Origin: Flavobacteriaceae bacterium
GTDB taxonomy: Bacteria > Bacteroidota > Bacteroidia > Flavobacteriales > Flavobacteriaceae
Length of the DNA stretch: 64,000 nucleotides
Reading direction: 5' to 3'
Assembly: GCA_003533785.1 (NCBI GenBank)
Contig: DQCR01000036.1
Coordinates: 1 to 64,000 of the forward strand
Made by a program: the position numbers and the translations under genes
The notes under the pieces: model-generated
Seen by the model: the letters and a program-made list of their open reading frames with translations, nothing else
Database searches by the model: none
Told to the model about the DNA's origin: nothing
In this document: one piece after another, positions 43,073-55,251 of the stretch
Position numbering within the stretch: position 1 is the first letter of the stretch
How the letters are laid out: every line of letters starts with the position of its first letter

Positions 43073-45707
43073 GTCTTTTTATACACTTGAACTGTTAATA
43101 GTTTTCTATTCTGGGATGCTCTGGACTCAAACAACACCTCTAGATATTGAAGACAATCGAATTGAGATCGTCGATAGTCTTTCCTTAGCTGAAAAGCCAA
43201 TAGACAGCCTAGTTAAAGAACCTTTACTCCTTGACAAAGTAAAATACACTGCCAAGGAAAAAGTAAACATCAACCGGCGAGAAAACAAACTCTACTTAAT
43301 CGATGAAGCCGAACTATATTATCAAGATATTACATTGAAAGCAGGCATCATCGTCTTGGATTATAAAACCAAAGACGTCTATGCTGGACGCATTGCTGAC
43401 AGCCTAGGAGAACTTAGCCAATTCCCCTATTTTAAGCAGGGGCCCAACGAAGTAAACCCCGATTCAATTCGGTATAATTTTGAAACACAAAAAGCTTTGA
43501 TCTGGAACTCAAAAACAGCTCAATCTGGAATGAATGTTTATTCAGCCTTTACCAAAAAAGAAAATGATTCTGTTTACTACCTCAGTGGGGCTAAGGTAAC
43601 TACGGCGGGAGACTTAGAAAGTGCCGATTATTATTTTAAGACCCGAAAAGCAAAATTAATTCCTGGAGGAAAGATTGTCACTGGCTTGACCAATATGTAC
43701 ATCTTTGATGTTCCCACACCAATTGCACTGCCCTTTTCTTATTTTCCATCCAATCAAGAATTGGCATCTGGCTTTCTGTTTCCATCAATCAGCGAAAATA
43801 ACAATCGAGGTTATGCCATTCAGAATGGCGGGTATTATTTCAATCTATCGGAATATTTCAATCTCGCTTTGACTGGGGATTATTTCACCAATGGAAGTTA
43901 TGGAATGCGTTTTGACACCAGCTACAAAAAGCGCTATAAATACAATGGAACATTAAGCTTCCGGTTTGAGAATTTGGTTTCGGGTGAACGTGGGCTGCCG
44001 GGGTATTCTAAATCTACTGTCTCCAATCTGAGATGGTCGCATAGTAAAGACCCCAAATCAAGCCCCAACTCAACGTTTTCTGCATCGGTAAATTATGGAA
44101 GTAGTGATTATTATCAGCAATCCGTAAATCAATTAAACTCGCCAAACTTTTTAAACAATAATCTGAGTTCGTCTATTTCCTATTCCAAAACATTCCCAAA
44201 AGCACCTCGAGTAAATTTATCATTAACAACTGCCCTCTCTCAAAACTCAAGAACCAAACTGGTTAATTTAACACTTCCTACCCTACAGGCAAATTTGGAT
44301 CGTATTTTTCCATTTGCACCCAAGGATCGACCCAAAAAGGGATTTATTCAAAATATTAATTTTCAATATTCAACACAAGCCGAGCAAAGGTTGATTGTTC
44401 AAGAGGATCAATTATTCAAAACAGGGATGTTTGATAAAGCAAAAGCAGGTGTGCGACATACCATTCCTGTTTCGACCAATTTCAAATTGTTTAAATACAT
44501 CAGCGTTTCTACTAATGCTAATTTCAACGAGGTTTGGTCACCCAGAATAATTCGTTACAATGATTATGATCCTGTCCTAGGAGCAGCAACTAAAGATACT
44601 TTATCCAAGTTCAGTGCTTTTCGTCAATACAGCTTCGGAGCGAGTTTCGGGACAACAATCTACGGAACGATTAATTTTAAAAAAAACAGTCGAATACAGT
44701 CCATTCGCCATACCCTACGTCCATCCATTACCTACAGTAATAATCCAAGTTTCGATCAATACTATGACGAGTATATTATTGATGCAGACGGGAATACAAG
44801 AGAGTATACCCGATTTGAGAATTCATTGTATGGAACTCCCAGTCGTGGTTTTTCTAGCAGTATAGGTATTAGTTTGAGTAACAATTTTGAAGCGAAAGTC
44901 ATTGATAAAGACACTACAAAAACGGAATTAAAAAAAATTAAATTACTCAACAACCTCAATCTCTCCACCAGCTACAACATGGTCGCTGATTCATTGAATT
45001 TGGCACCCATACGAATGACTTCCGGACTAAATATTTTAAAAAATAAAATGAGAATAAATTTTGGAGCCACTTTCGATCCATATGCCATTAATGAAAACAA
45101 CCAAAGGATAGGAACGTATCACATAGCTAATGGTGGGGGGCTTGCCCGCATGACAAGCGCCAATATAAATATGAGTTATAACATCAACAATGATACCTTC
45201 AAACGGGGTGAAAGAGATCTCGAAGAAGAGGAAGAAGAAGAGAATACAGAAATTACCTCTAGCGGAGGGCGTGACGATGATCTCTTTGGGCGATCGGCCA
45301 ATTTATACAACCGACAAAACAACATGGCCCTTGAGGATGAGGAGCCTCCCCCCGAGTATCCCTACTTTAAAACAAAAATTCCTTGGAGTTTAAAATTCGC
45401 TTATTCATTAACATACAACAACAGAAGTGGGCAACGCGATCTTTCAACCAATTCATTGATGTTCTCTGGGGATATCAATTTAACCCCTAAATGGACCATC
45501 GGAATCTCATCGGGCTATGATTTCAAACAGGAAGGATTTACCTACACACAATTCCGTTTTGATCGTGATCTAGACAGTTGGAAAATGAATTTTAGTTGGG
45601 TTCCTTTTAGTCAAAGAGCTTCTTGGAATTTTTTCATTGGAATTAAATCAGGGATGCTCAGTGATATCAAATATGAAAAAAACAGTGAACCATATCGTAA
45701 TCTATAA
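43062..45707 (+). CDS. lptD: LPS-assembly protein LptD-like
   Basis: 881 residues. The start is TTG at 43062 (MHTKSFYTLELL); no ATG fits. A signal sequence is followed by an OstA/LptA-like domain (KVNINRRENKLYLIDEAELYYQDI...), then a long beta-barrel domain with FSYFPSNQELASGFLFPSIS and many aromatic strands. LptD inserts lipopolysaccharide into the outer membrane. An acidic patch (LEEEEEEENTE) near 722-732 is an unusual loop. Divergent from the amidase across 50 nt, with the promoter of the latter overlapping these first codons. Confidence 0.85.
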   Translation: MHTKSFYTLELLIVFYSGMLWTQTTPLDIEDNRIEIVDSLSLAEKPIDSLVKEPLLLDKVKYTAKEKVNINRRENKLYLIDEAELYYQDITLKAGIIVLDYKTKDVYAGRIADSLGELSQFPYFKQGPNEVNPDSIRYNFETQKALIWNSKTAQSGMNVYSAFTKKENDSVYYLSGAKVTTAGDLESADYYFKTRKAKLIPGGKIVTGLTNMYIFDVPTPIALPFSYFPSNQELASGFLFPSISENNNRGYAIQNGGYYFNLSEYFNLALTGDYFTNGSYGMRFDTSYKKRYKYNGTLSFRFENLVSGERGLPGYSKSTVSNLRWSHSKDPKSSPNSTFSASVNYGSSDYYQQSVNQLNSPNFLNNNLSSSISYSKTFPKAPRVNLSLTTALSQNSRTKLVNLTLPTLQANLDRIFPFAPKDRPKKGFIQNINFQYSTQAEQRLIVQEDQLFKTGMFDKAKAGVRHTIPVSTNFKLFKYISVSTNANFNEVWSPRIIRYNDYDPVLGAATKDTLSKFSAFRQYSFGASFGTTIYGTINFKKNSRIQSIRHTLRPSITYSNNPSFDQYYDEYIIDADGNTREYTRFENSLYGTPSRGFSSSIGISLSNNFEAKVIDKDTTKTELKKIKLLNNLNLSTSYNMVADSLNLAPIRMTSGLNILKNKMRINFGATFDPYAINENNQRIGTYHIANGGGLARMTSANINMSYNINNDTFKRGERDLEEEEEEENTEITSSGGRDDDLFGRSANLYNRQNNMALEDEEPPPEYPYFKTKIPWSLKFAYSLTYNNRSGQRDLSTNSLMFSGDINLTPKWTIGISSGYDFKQEGFTYTQFRFDRDLDSWKMNFSWVPFSQRASWNFFIGIKSGMLSDIKYEKNSEPYRNL

Positions 45708-45719
45708 TTCTCACTATTT

Positions 45720-46100
45720 ATGAAAACCATAATTCAAACGGCTCATGCCCCAGCCCCTATTGGCCCCTACAATCAAGCTATAAAACACGGAAATACCCTC
45801 TATGTCAGTGGTCAAATTGGATTAGACCCCAATAGTATGGAATGGGTTTCTAATAGTATTACAGAAGAAACAGAGCAAGTCATGAAAAATCTTGAAGCCG
45901 TATTGAAAGCAGCCCATATGACTTTTGAAAACGTAGTAAAATCAACGATTTTTTTGAGCAATATGGATAATTTCACTGAAGTGAATGCCGTTTATGGAAG
46001 TCGATTTGATGAAACACAGGCGCCAGCTAGAGAAACCGTTGCCGTGAAAACCCTTCCCAAAAACGTACGCGTAGAAATCAGTATGATTGCTATAGAATAG
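45720..46100 (+). CDS. ridA: RidA family enamine/imine deaminase
   Basis: 126 residues, standard for RidA/YjgF. Recognised by APAPIGPYNQAIKHGNTLYV, SGQIGLDP and the C-terminal PARETVAVKTLPKNVRVEI, including the arginine that binds the substrate carboxylate. RidA hydrolyses reactive enamines made by PLP enzymes such as threonine dehydratase. It follows lptD by 12 nt and may share its transcript. Confidence 0.94.
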   Translation: MKTIIQTAHAPAPIGPYNQAIKHGNTLYVSGQIGLDPNSMEWVSNSITEETEQVMKNLEAVLKAAHMTFENVVKSTIFLSNMDNFTEVNAVYGSRFDETQAPARETVAVKTLPKNVRVEISMIAIE

Positions 46101-46116
46101 CAACCTATGTCCCTAC

Positions 46117-46980
46117 TTATAATTTGTTGAGTTGTTCTCTGTGAAAATTCACCAAGCCATCAATGGGGCGTTTCACCACATTTCCCATCTTTAGTCCATA
46201 TTCGGTTGTAACGATTTGGCTAATTTCTTTATGCAGAAAATAGGCTATGGATCCTACAAAATGAACTGGGGTTTTTTTTGCATCCTCAAACTGTAAAATT
46301 TGATGTTCGATAAAACGACGCAGGCCGCCCTTAATAATTTTATTCATCATCGGGTGGGTTTTGTGTTCAATCATAAATCGGGCAAATGTTGCTAGATAGG
46401 TATTCGGATTTTCCATCCGATAAATATTTTCCTTAATATGATCTGCATCCAATTCAAACTCTGATTCGAAGGCCTCTCGTAACACTTTCGGCATTTCATT
46501 GAAATAATAGCTCCTAATTAACTGTTTCCCGTAGAAATTTCCGCTGGCCTCATCCATAAGAACATAACCCAGCGAAATCACTCTTTGTTCAATGTCCACA
46601 CCATCGAAATAAGTACAATTTGACCCTGTGCCAAGAATGCACACAATAGAGGGCTCTCCTTTATTAACCGTAGCGTATACCGCAGCGTAGGTGTCTTCTT
46701 TCACCGATAACTCGGCATTGGTAAATATTTTATCAAAAACTTTTGTTATTCGTTCTTGTGTGCTTTTAAGACCACACCCAGCACCATAAAAAAACAGATG
46801 AGAAACGTTTTCTCTATTCTGAGATAGCTCGAAATTATTTAAAATCCGTTCTTTTAATATTTCGCTTGAAAGAACCTGTGGATTGAGACCCAATGTTTGA
46901 GTAGAAAATAAAACATCGCCCGAAGGGTCAATGGCAAACCAATCCGTTTTGGTAGAGCCACTATCAACAACAAGAATCAT
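46117..46980 (-). CDS. N-acetylglucosamine kinase-like (BadF/BadG ASKHA) protein
   Basis: 287 residues of the ASKHA fold: VVDSGSTKTDWFAID is the phosphate-1 motif, and CILGTGSNCTYFDG the phosphate-2 motif. This length and pattern occur in N-acetylglucosamine kinases (NAGK) and BadF/BadG-type ATPases. Amino-sugar phosphorylation would fit the nearby GH3 fusion, but the substrate is not shown. It starts 8 nt after gapA and is the last gene of the pfkA-gapA group. Confidence 0.78.
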   Translation of the reverse strand: MILVVDSGSTKTDWFAIDPSGDVLFSTQTLGLNPQVLSSEILKERILNNFELSQNRENVSHLFFYGAGCGLKSTQERITKVFDKIFTNAELSVKEDTYAAVYATVNKGEPSIVCILGTGSNCTYFDGVDIEQRVISLGYVLMDEASGNFYGKQLIRSYYFNEMPKVLREAFESEFELDADHIKENIYRMENPNTYLATFARFMIEHKTHPMMNKIIKGGLRRFIEHQILQFEDAKKTPVHFVGSIAYFLHKEISQIVTTEYGLKMGNVVKRPIDGLVNFHREQLNKL

Positions 46981-46988
46981 ACGTTAGA

Positions 46989-48991
<2,003 letters not shown>

Positions 48992-49009
48992 ATGTTCAAT
49001 TCGGTCAAG

Positions 49010-49017
49010 CAAAAATA
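49010..49017 (-). promoter_or_regulatory. -7 box upstream of pfkA
   Basis: TATTTTTG on the minus strand (49017-49010) lies 18 nt before the ATG and is followed by C, as in many Bacteroidota promoters. No -33 TTG was found at 17-23 nt. Confidence 0.4.
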
Positions 49018-49072
49018 CTATTTCTATTGGTTTTTTAGTCCCTCTACGGCAAATTCAACAAAATGAGAGTAA

Positions 49073-52000
49073 CTAATCGTTTTTGTCACGAAATTCAACC
49101 AGCTTAGGTTGTGAGACAGGGGATTTTGTTTTAATGCTATCGCGTCGTGCTTTTCGCTTAATTTTCTGAATTAGTTCTTGAAAAGTGTTGAAATCTACAT
49201 CGTATGAAAGGCCCATCCCCTGAGTGTATCCAAAATCTTCTCCAATGTAACGGAATTCATTTTCTTTATTAAAGACTTTGGCCCTAAGGGAACCCTCATC
49301 ATTCAAAATAAAATCAATTTGAACATCTCCCACTACTTGGGTCTGCGCTACTCCACCAACGGGTACTCCTATTTTTCCATTGACCAAAATCTTATCACTG
49401 ATTTGTGTGCTCAACGTAAGTCCTAAGCGATCTTCGGTTTCCACGGAGAGCTCATTATTCCGATCGCCTTGAAGGTAGTTGACCCCAACTTTTAACTTTT
49501 CATCACTCTCACCCAACAAGTTAGACAATACATCAGACGCTTTTTCATATAAGTTATTGGTGATTCCTTGAACGGATACACTGACATCACTGATAAATAC
49601 TCCTTGTGATAAAAGTGAAATGGCTTGTAGTTGGCTACGCTGTGGATCAGCCAAGCGATAATTTATTTCAGAAACCACAACATTATTGGTATTGGGAAAA
49701 TTAATTTTAAATACAGGATCATCTGGTTTGAGAAGGTTCCCTTGCAATTGAATGGCAACATCAGTAGGAATTTTACGGTTGAAGTTAGGGTTGTCTAGCA
49801 ATAGTGCTGGGTTCGCTCCCCCAGGGACTTGATAGACCGCTTCCATATTCATTTGTGCCCCCAAAGGATCGCCCTCCCAAATAACGGTTCCTCCGGGTTG
49901 TAAGGAGAATTTTTTATCGATCAATCCTAAATTTCTAAAATTATAAATGCCCTCTGTTGTGAGAAAATCTCCCCACATATTGAACTTATTGTTGGTATTG
50001 AGATCTATTAATAAGGTTCCCACTCCTCTTCCAGAAAGTGAACTATTAGTTTCGGGATCAATTACAATCTCAATTAAAGCCTTGTCTGTAACATCTAATT
50101 CAAAATCCATTTCAAGTATTTTCTGGAGACTAGGATCCAGTTCGCTTGTGGTTTTTTTCAATGTGTCATTGGTTGCTTTTGATATAAAATCGATATAAGA
50201 GGTATCTACCAAACCATAATCCTCAGTCCAAGGAATTTTGATGTTTGTTCCTTCTTCTGTTTCGCCATCAAGGGAAATGGTAAGTGCCTTAGCCGGTCCA
50301 GATAGCGTTCCTTTTCCTCCAAAAAATCCTTGTCCGTAAAAAATTCTATCGGAAGAATTATTGATATCATAAATAAGCATGCGCGGGGATTCAATTGAAA
50401 AGTTAAGGGTCCAATTTTTAAAATTTGTGTGGGAGAAGTTCCCTGCAACTTTCCCAATGGTATTGAATTTTTTATTTGCAAATGACGTACCAAGAAAAGT
50501 GAATTGTTGATTTCTGAGATTAATTTGTGTTTGTTCCTCAAAGTGATAACTCACATTTAAATAAGGAATGGTAAGTTCTCCATTATTCAAAATCAAAAAT
50601 CCATCGTGACGGAGGGCTTTCAAAGGACCCCAAAGATTGGCGGAGCCACTTACCACTCCATTTATTCCTTTTACCCCTCCATTAGCCAAAGGATTCAAAA
50701 AATCGAGGGCGAAGGAATCGAAAGTTACATCTACATTCATGGTGGGTGAATCACTATTGATCAAGTTCCCCTTTGCAACTAAAGTTTTTTCATTGCCCTT
50801 TTGAAGGTTTATTTCACTGGTGTATGATCCAATTTGATTGTTGCCAAACGAGGATAAACTTAAGTCTCCCATGGGGACAGTATTTAGAGAAAGGCCCTCA
50901 ACCTCGACTCTTAAATCCAAATCATTCTGAGTTCTAGAACGATTGGATTTCAGAGCTACAGAAGCAGTTCCTTCGAGGGCTAATTTATTTATCTCTGGAA
51001 GGATTTGAGCCAAAGATACCTCCTGCATCTTGAAGTCTAAGTTGTAAGCTTGCTTATTGGAATACTGCCCATTGAGAGAGACCTTTTGTTTTCCCGAACG
51101 CAAACTAAAATCGGATACCGATAGCGTTTTTTTTGCTCCATCAAAACGAATACGAGCTGTTGGGTTAAAATCCCACTGATCCCCTTTGAATTGAATATAG
51201 GAAGGTTGAAAAGTAAAGTCTAATTCCTTGTCAGGCCCAACATCGTGATATACATTCAAATAAAATTGATCCTCTTGTTCGCTCCCCCCAAAGGCTTTAA
51301 GGTTTAATTGAATTTTATCCTCAACTTGTTCGCTTAATAAAGAAACATCAGAAAGAATATAATTCTTGAGTCGCCATTCTTCTGCTCGAATCGTATTTGG
51401 GGCCCGGGCGGACTCAGGTTCCATCCGTAAAGAAAGACCTTTAACAATACTGTTTTTATAATTAATAATGGGGGCATCAATAGTTAATCGACCTTTTTCA
51501 GGTTCGGAATGAAGCAAGCCTGTAAACGTAAAATCATTTTTGATTCCCCATTGAGGAAACACAGACGAAAGTACTTTCTGTGAAAGGATCATATTAACTT
51601 CAGCATATTGCGGATCAGTAAAATTTTCTGTCAATGCAAACGGATAGGCTCTGCTCACTGTGTTTTTAAATAATTGTCCCACTCGAGACAACTGAAAATT
51701 CCCCTCAACCGACCCTTCTAATAAATCAGAATTGGAAATGGAAAGAGTGCGATTAAATCCGTCTGTAGCCATTTCAAGAAGGAAATCTTCAAAAGGAACT
51801 TTATCATTCTGTGTCGTGAGCAGCATATTATTAAAGCGAAATTGCCCCGCAAGAAGATCTATATTGACCCCCTTAAACGACCCATTTGTTACCCCTTCTA
51901 ATGCAATATTTCCAGGTTGGACTAGAGGATTAACTAGGTGAACATCTAATCGGTTTAAAGTTATATCCACTGTATTTGTAGCATTTTTACTTTTGGGATA

Positions 52001-53395
52001 TACAATAAACTGAGAATCCAACTGAAGCTGAGTATCAGTGGAGCGAAGGGATCCAGCCCATCTAGATTGATTGACAGTACCATTAGCTTGAATATTGGTA
52101 ATATAATTACTTTGGTACACTAGACTGTCTATTGTAGCCAACCACTTAGCTTGATTCCACTTTCCATTAATCTTTTGTGCTTCCCCTCTTAATTCACCCA
52201 CTATTTCTCCCAGCTTAGATGCGGGTAAAAACTCACTTATACGAATGGGATCTGCTCTAAATACTGTCTTTAATAAAGTATCCCCCATAGGAGTGAAGGA
52301 TTCATGTATATAGGTTTGCAGGTGTTGCGAAGTGAGGGATACAATTCCATCTATTCTTTTTTCATCCTTGCTATAATCGATACTTCCCCTAAACCCAATT
52401 TGACTTTCTTCAGGTAAAAAAAGCCCTTTAATTTTTAAATCCTTTTTTGATAATGCCTCCGAAAGCCAGTCCGTTGAAAGTGTGAATGATGAAATCTGCG
52501 AGTGCAGGTGTCGAAAATTCATACTACTGTCTAAAGTTACAAGCCCACTAGCTTGCATCAAGAAATCAGGAGCATCTATATCTATTTTGCTTATCGTAAT
52601 GTTTTCAAGCGGTCCTCCAGCTATTATTTGGCCACGAAGGGGTTTGTTATAATAGTTGCTCCCTCCCCAATCGCTAGGATGCAATCGACTGGCCGATAGA
52701 TCTAATTCGATGGAATCAATATCTGCCTGTTTGGTTAAAATAATTTTTACTGCCCCCATGAGTTGACTTTCTTGGGTTGCCAATGCTATATTGTTTACAG
52801 ATAAAAACCGAGCCGTTTTCACTATTTCTCCGGATACGTTTTTAAGAGTCCGTCCCCTATCATCTTCTAAAACAAGGTTTCTAAGTTTAGCTGAAAGATT
52901 CTTTTTTTCAATCAATACTTCTTCCATTTCAAATGCAAGTCCTTCTAATTTCTTTATTTTGGTTTTTAACTGAGGCAGGTCAAAAAGAATCGATCCATCC
53001 TGAAAAGTCATTTTATTCAATCGGAATACTGCTTTGGATTGGTTTTGGTTTTGATTCAATCGCAAGCCTTGAACAAAATATTCCAAATTGGTTAATGAGT
53101 CTCCTTCGTAATGACGCAAGTTCAAATCCACTCCTTTAATGTTCAGTGTATTAAAAATAATATTACTCTGAAATGCTTGTGAAGGTTGTATCAACTTAGC
53201 TTCCAATTCTTGGATGTAAAAAAGAGTGTCTTTATGGTGATCATACCCCACCACGCCCGTCAAGTTGATATTCCCAAACAAGTCAATCTTTACTTTTGTC
53301 ACCTCCATAGAATTATCAGTGGAGGTTTGTAATGAATGGGTGAAACGTTGAAGCAAAGAAGTTTGAATTGATGACAAAGTAAAAATAGCGACCAA
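49073..53395 (-). CDS. tamB: TamB-like translocation/assembly module protein
   Basis: At least 1440 residues. A repetitive beta-rich central body leads to a C-terminal DUF490/TamB domain (GRGVGTLLIDLNTNNKFNMWG, FRNLGLIDKKFSLQPGGTV, and a final NGKIGVPVGGVAQTQV). TamB spans the periplasm and carries lipids (or outer-membrane proteins) between membranes. The annotated 5' end at 53395 (TTG) is minimal: the frame stays open to 53485 and encodes a basic segment and a hydrophobic helix (KIATGVGLTLIGIFLLVAIF), which is the expected inner-membrane anchor. No ATG is in this frame there; see findings. Confidence 0.85.
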   Translation of the reverse strand: MVAIFTLSSIQTSLLQRFTHSLQTSTDNSMEVTKVKIDLFGNINLTGVVGYDHHKDTLFYIQELEAKLIQPSQAFQSNIIFNTLNIKGVDLNLRHYEGDSLTNLEYFVQGLRLNQNQNQSKAVFRLNKMTFQDGSILFDLPQLKTKIKKLEGLAFEMEEVLIEKKNLSAKLRNLVLEDDRGRTLKNVSGEIVKTARFLSVNNIALATQESQLMGAVKIILTKQADIDSIELDLSASRLHPSDWGGSNYYNKPLRGQIIAGGPLENITISKIDIDAPDFLMQASGLVTLDSSMNFRHLHSQISSFTLSTDWLSEALSKKDLKIKGLFLPEESQIGFRGSIDYSKDEKRIDGIVSLTSQHLQTYIHESFTPMGDTLLKTVFRADPIRISEFLPASKLGEIVGELRGEAQKINGKWNQAKWLATIDSLVYQSNYITNIQANGTVNQSRWAGSLRSTDTQLQLDSQFIVYPKSKNATNTVDITLNRLDVHLVNPLVQPGNIALEGVTNGSFKGVNIDLLAGQFRFNNMLLTTQNDKVPFEDFLLEMATDGFNRTLSISNSDLLEGSVEGNFQLSRVGQLFKNTVSRAYPFALTENFTDPQYAEVNMILSQKVLSSVFPQWGIKNDFTFTGLLHSEPEKGRLTIDAPIINYKNSIVKGLSLRMEPESARAPNTIRAEEWRLKNYILSDVSLLSEQVEDKIQLNLKAFGGSEQEDQFYLNVYHDVGPDKELDFTFQPSYIQFKGDQWDFNPTARIRFDGAKKTLSVSDFSLRSGKQKVSLNGQYSNKQAYNLDFKMQEVSLAQILPEINKLALEGTASVALKSNRSRTQNDLDLRVEVEGLSLNTVPMGDLSLSSFGNNQIGSYTSEINLQKGNEKTLVAKGNLINSDSPTMNVDVTFDSFALDFLNPLANGGVKGINGVVSGSANLWGPLKALRHDGFLILNNGELTIPYLNVSYHFEEQTQINLRNQQFTFLGTSFANKKFNTIGKVAGNFSHTNFKNWTLNFSIESPRMLIYDINNSSDRIFYGQGFFGGKGTLSGPAKALTISLDGETEEGTNIKIPWTEDYGLVDTSYIDFISKATNDTLKKTTSELDPSLQKILEMDFELDVTDKALIEIVIDPETNSSLSGRGVGTLLIDLNTNNKFNMWGDFLTTEGIYNFRNLGLIDKKFSLQPGGTVIWEGDPLGAQMNMEAVYQVPGGANPALLLDNPNFNRKIPTDVAIQLQGNLLKPDDPVFKINFPNTNNVVVSEINYRLADPQRSQLQAISLLSQGVFISDVSVSVQGITNNLYEKASDVLSNLLGESDEKLKVGVNYLQGDRNNELSVETEDRLGLTLSTQISDKILVNGKIGVPVGGVAQTQVVGDVQIDFILNDEGSLRAKVFNKENEFRYIGEDFGYTQGMGLSYDVDFNTFQELIQKIKRKARRDSIKTKSPVSQPKLVEFRDKND

Positions 53396-53437
53396 CAGGA
53401 AAATTCCTATAAGTGTAAGACCAACTCCAGTTGCTAT

Positions 53438-53472
53438 TTTGTGACCTCGTTTGATTTTATCCTTTATTTTTG
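53438..53472 (+). promoter_or_regulatory. Probable tsaD promoter
   Basis: TTTG at 53438-53441, a 23-nt spacer and TATTTTTG at 53465-53472. The spacer is at the long end of the 17-23 nt range known for Flavobacterium. Start codon at 53491. Confidence 0.5.
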
Positions 53473-53490
53473 TTGCATTAAAAATCTGTA

Positions 53491-54510
53491 GTGGCTACTT
53501 CTTTCTATACACTTGGCATCGAATCATCGTGTGACGATACTGCTGCCGCTGTCCTATGTGACGGTAAAGTTCTGTCAAATTGTATTGCCAATCAAGAAAT
53601 TCATCAAAGATATGGTGGTGTCGTGCCTGAACTGGCCTCGCGAGCCCATCAATCCAATATTGTTCCTGTGGTACACGATGCCCTTCAAAAAGCAGGAATT
53701 CGAAAAGAAGAACTGCATCTCATTGCTTTTACCCAAGGGCCTGGCCTACTGGGATCTCTTTTGGTTGGAAGCAGCTTTGCCAAGTCTTTAGCGATGGGGT
53801 TGAACATCCCTTTTTATGGAGTCAATCACATGCAAGCCCATTTATTAGCTTCTTTTATTGAACATCCTGAACTGGAGACCCCTGTCTTTCCTTTTTTGGG
53901 AGTTACCCTTTCTGGAGGGCACACCCAAATAGTCCTTTGTCAGGCTCCTTTTGATATGGAAGTGATCGGAGAAACCAAAGATGATGCCATCGGAGAAGCC
54001 TTTGATAAATGTGGAAAAATCATGGGCCTTCCCTACCCCGCAGGTCCACAGCTTGACCGTTTGGCTCAAAAAGGGAATCCCGAGGCTTTTGCATTTCCTA
54101 TTCCCAAAATGTCTGGTTTGGACGTCAGTTATAGCGGGATTAAAACAGCCTTTCTAAATTTCATCAATCTGCATACACAAAAAGAAACTGATTTCATTAA
54201 AAATAATTTAGTAGATCTATGCGCTTCCCTTCAAAGTGCTTTGGTTAAAACAATTTTTGAGAAAATCAATGTGGCTGTTGAACAAAAAGGTATTACTGCT
54301 GTTGTCCTTGGTGGAGGAGTATCAGCCAATTCAGAAATTCGAAAGCAATTGAAAAAAAAGGAAAAAACAGATCGCTGGAAGGTATACCTACCCCCCTTTG
54401 AATACACGACTGATAATGCTGCTATGATTGGGATGGTGGGCTACTTGAAGGCACAGGAAAAACGATTCAGTGATTACACCGCAGTCGCCAATCCTCGATT
54501 ATCTTTTTAA
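53491..54510 (+). CDS. tsaD: tRNA N6-adenosine threonylcarbamoyltransferase
   Basis: 339 residues. The start is GTG at 53491, directly before TLGIESSCDDTAAAV. The metal-binding histidines of HMQAH are in NHMQAHLLASF near 111-115, and SGGHTQIVL and LGGGVSANSEIR complete the ASKHA signature. TsaD with TsaB/E/C makes the t6A37 modification of ANN-decoding tRNAs. It is divergent from tamB and ends 1 nt before rsmE. Confidence 0.96.
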   Translation: MATSFYTLGIESSCDDTAAAVLCDGKVLSNCIANQEIHQRYGGVVPELASRAHQSNIVPVVHDALQKAGIRKEELHLIAFTQGPGLLGSLLVGSSFAKSLAMGLNIPFYGVNHMQAHLLASFIEHPELETPVFPFLGVTLSGGHTQIVLCQAPFDMEVIGETKDDAIGEAFDKCGKIMGLPYPAGPQLDRLAQKGNPEAFAFPIPKMSGLDVSYSGIKTAFLNFINLHTQKETDFIKNNLVDLCASLQSALVKTIFEKINVAVEQKGITAVVLGGGVSANSEIRKQLKKKEKTDRWKVYLPPFEYTTDNAAMIGMVGYLKAQEKRFSDYTAVANPRLSF

Positions 54511-54511
54511 T

Positions 54512-55222
54512 ATGGATTTCTTTTTTCATTCCGAACTCACCGCTCAGGATCCTGAAATTAGGTTGTCTCCTAGTGAAAGTCAACACCTGTCTCGAGTGCT
54601 TCGAAAACAAGTTGGAGATACTATAGGGATTCTTAATGGAGTGGGCGGCCGTGCCTCTGGTTCAATCAGCTATTTAGATCCGAAAGGGAGCATTGTGACA
54701 CTTTTGGAATTCGAACAATTTTCACCGCCTGCTTATACAATTCACATAGCCATAGCTCCCACCAAGAGTAATGATCGTTTTGAGTGGTTCTTGGAAAAAG
54801 CAACCGAGATTGGCGTCTCTACAATCACTCCAATCCTATGCCAAAATTCAGAGCGAAGAAAAATCAAATGGGAGCGTTTAGACAAAATCATACTTAGTGC
54901 TACCAAACAATCGCATCAAGTCTATAGGCCTGTCTTGAATCCGCTAACTCCTTTTAATGAATTTATTAATGAGCATCCCAAGTCGCTAATTGCGCACTGT
55001 AGAGAGGGGAAAAAAATAAACTTATTAAATCACTCCAATTCTATTCCACACAGCACTATTCTCATTGGCCCGGAAGGAGATTTTACTAAAGAGGAGATTG
55101 AAATGGCCTTGGTGAACCAAGCACAAACTATTAGTCTAGGTCAACAAAGATTCCGAACTGAGACAGCGGGTATTATTGCCTGCCATACTGTTGCAGTTAA
55201 TGCAACATTAGTGAAAAACTAG
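54512..55222 (+). CDS. rsmE: 16S rRNA (uracil-1498-N3)-methyltransferase
   Basis: 236 residues from ATG 54512 (MDFFFHSELT); an upstream in-frame start inside tsaD is rejected. The SPOUT trefoil-knot SAM site reads ILIGPEGDFTKEEIE and SLGQQRFRTETAG, both typical of RsmE. An N-terminal PUA-like domain precedes it (LSPSESQHLSRVLR). It methylates U1498 of the ribosomal decoding site and begins 1 nt after tsaD. Confidence 0.94.
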   Translation: MDFFFHSELTAQDPEIRLSPSESQHLSRVLRKQVGDTIGILNGVGGRASGSISYLDPKGSIVTLLEFEQFSPPAYTIHIAIAPTKSNDRFEWFLEKATEIGVSTITPILCQNSERRKIKWERLDKIILSATKQSHQVYRPVLNPLTPFNEFINEHPKSLIAHCREGKKINLLNHSNSIPHSTILIGPEGDFTKEEIEMALVNQAQTISLGQQRFRTETAGIIACHTVAVNATLVKN

Positions 55223-55251
55223 GATTGGGAGAATCTCGTTATATTTAGCAA

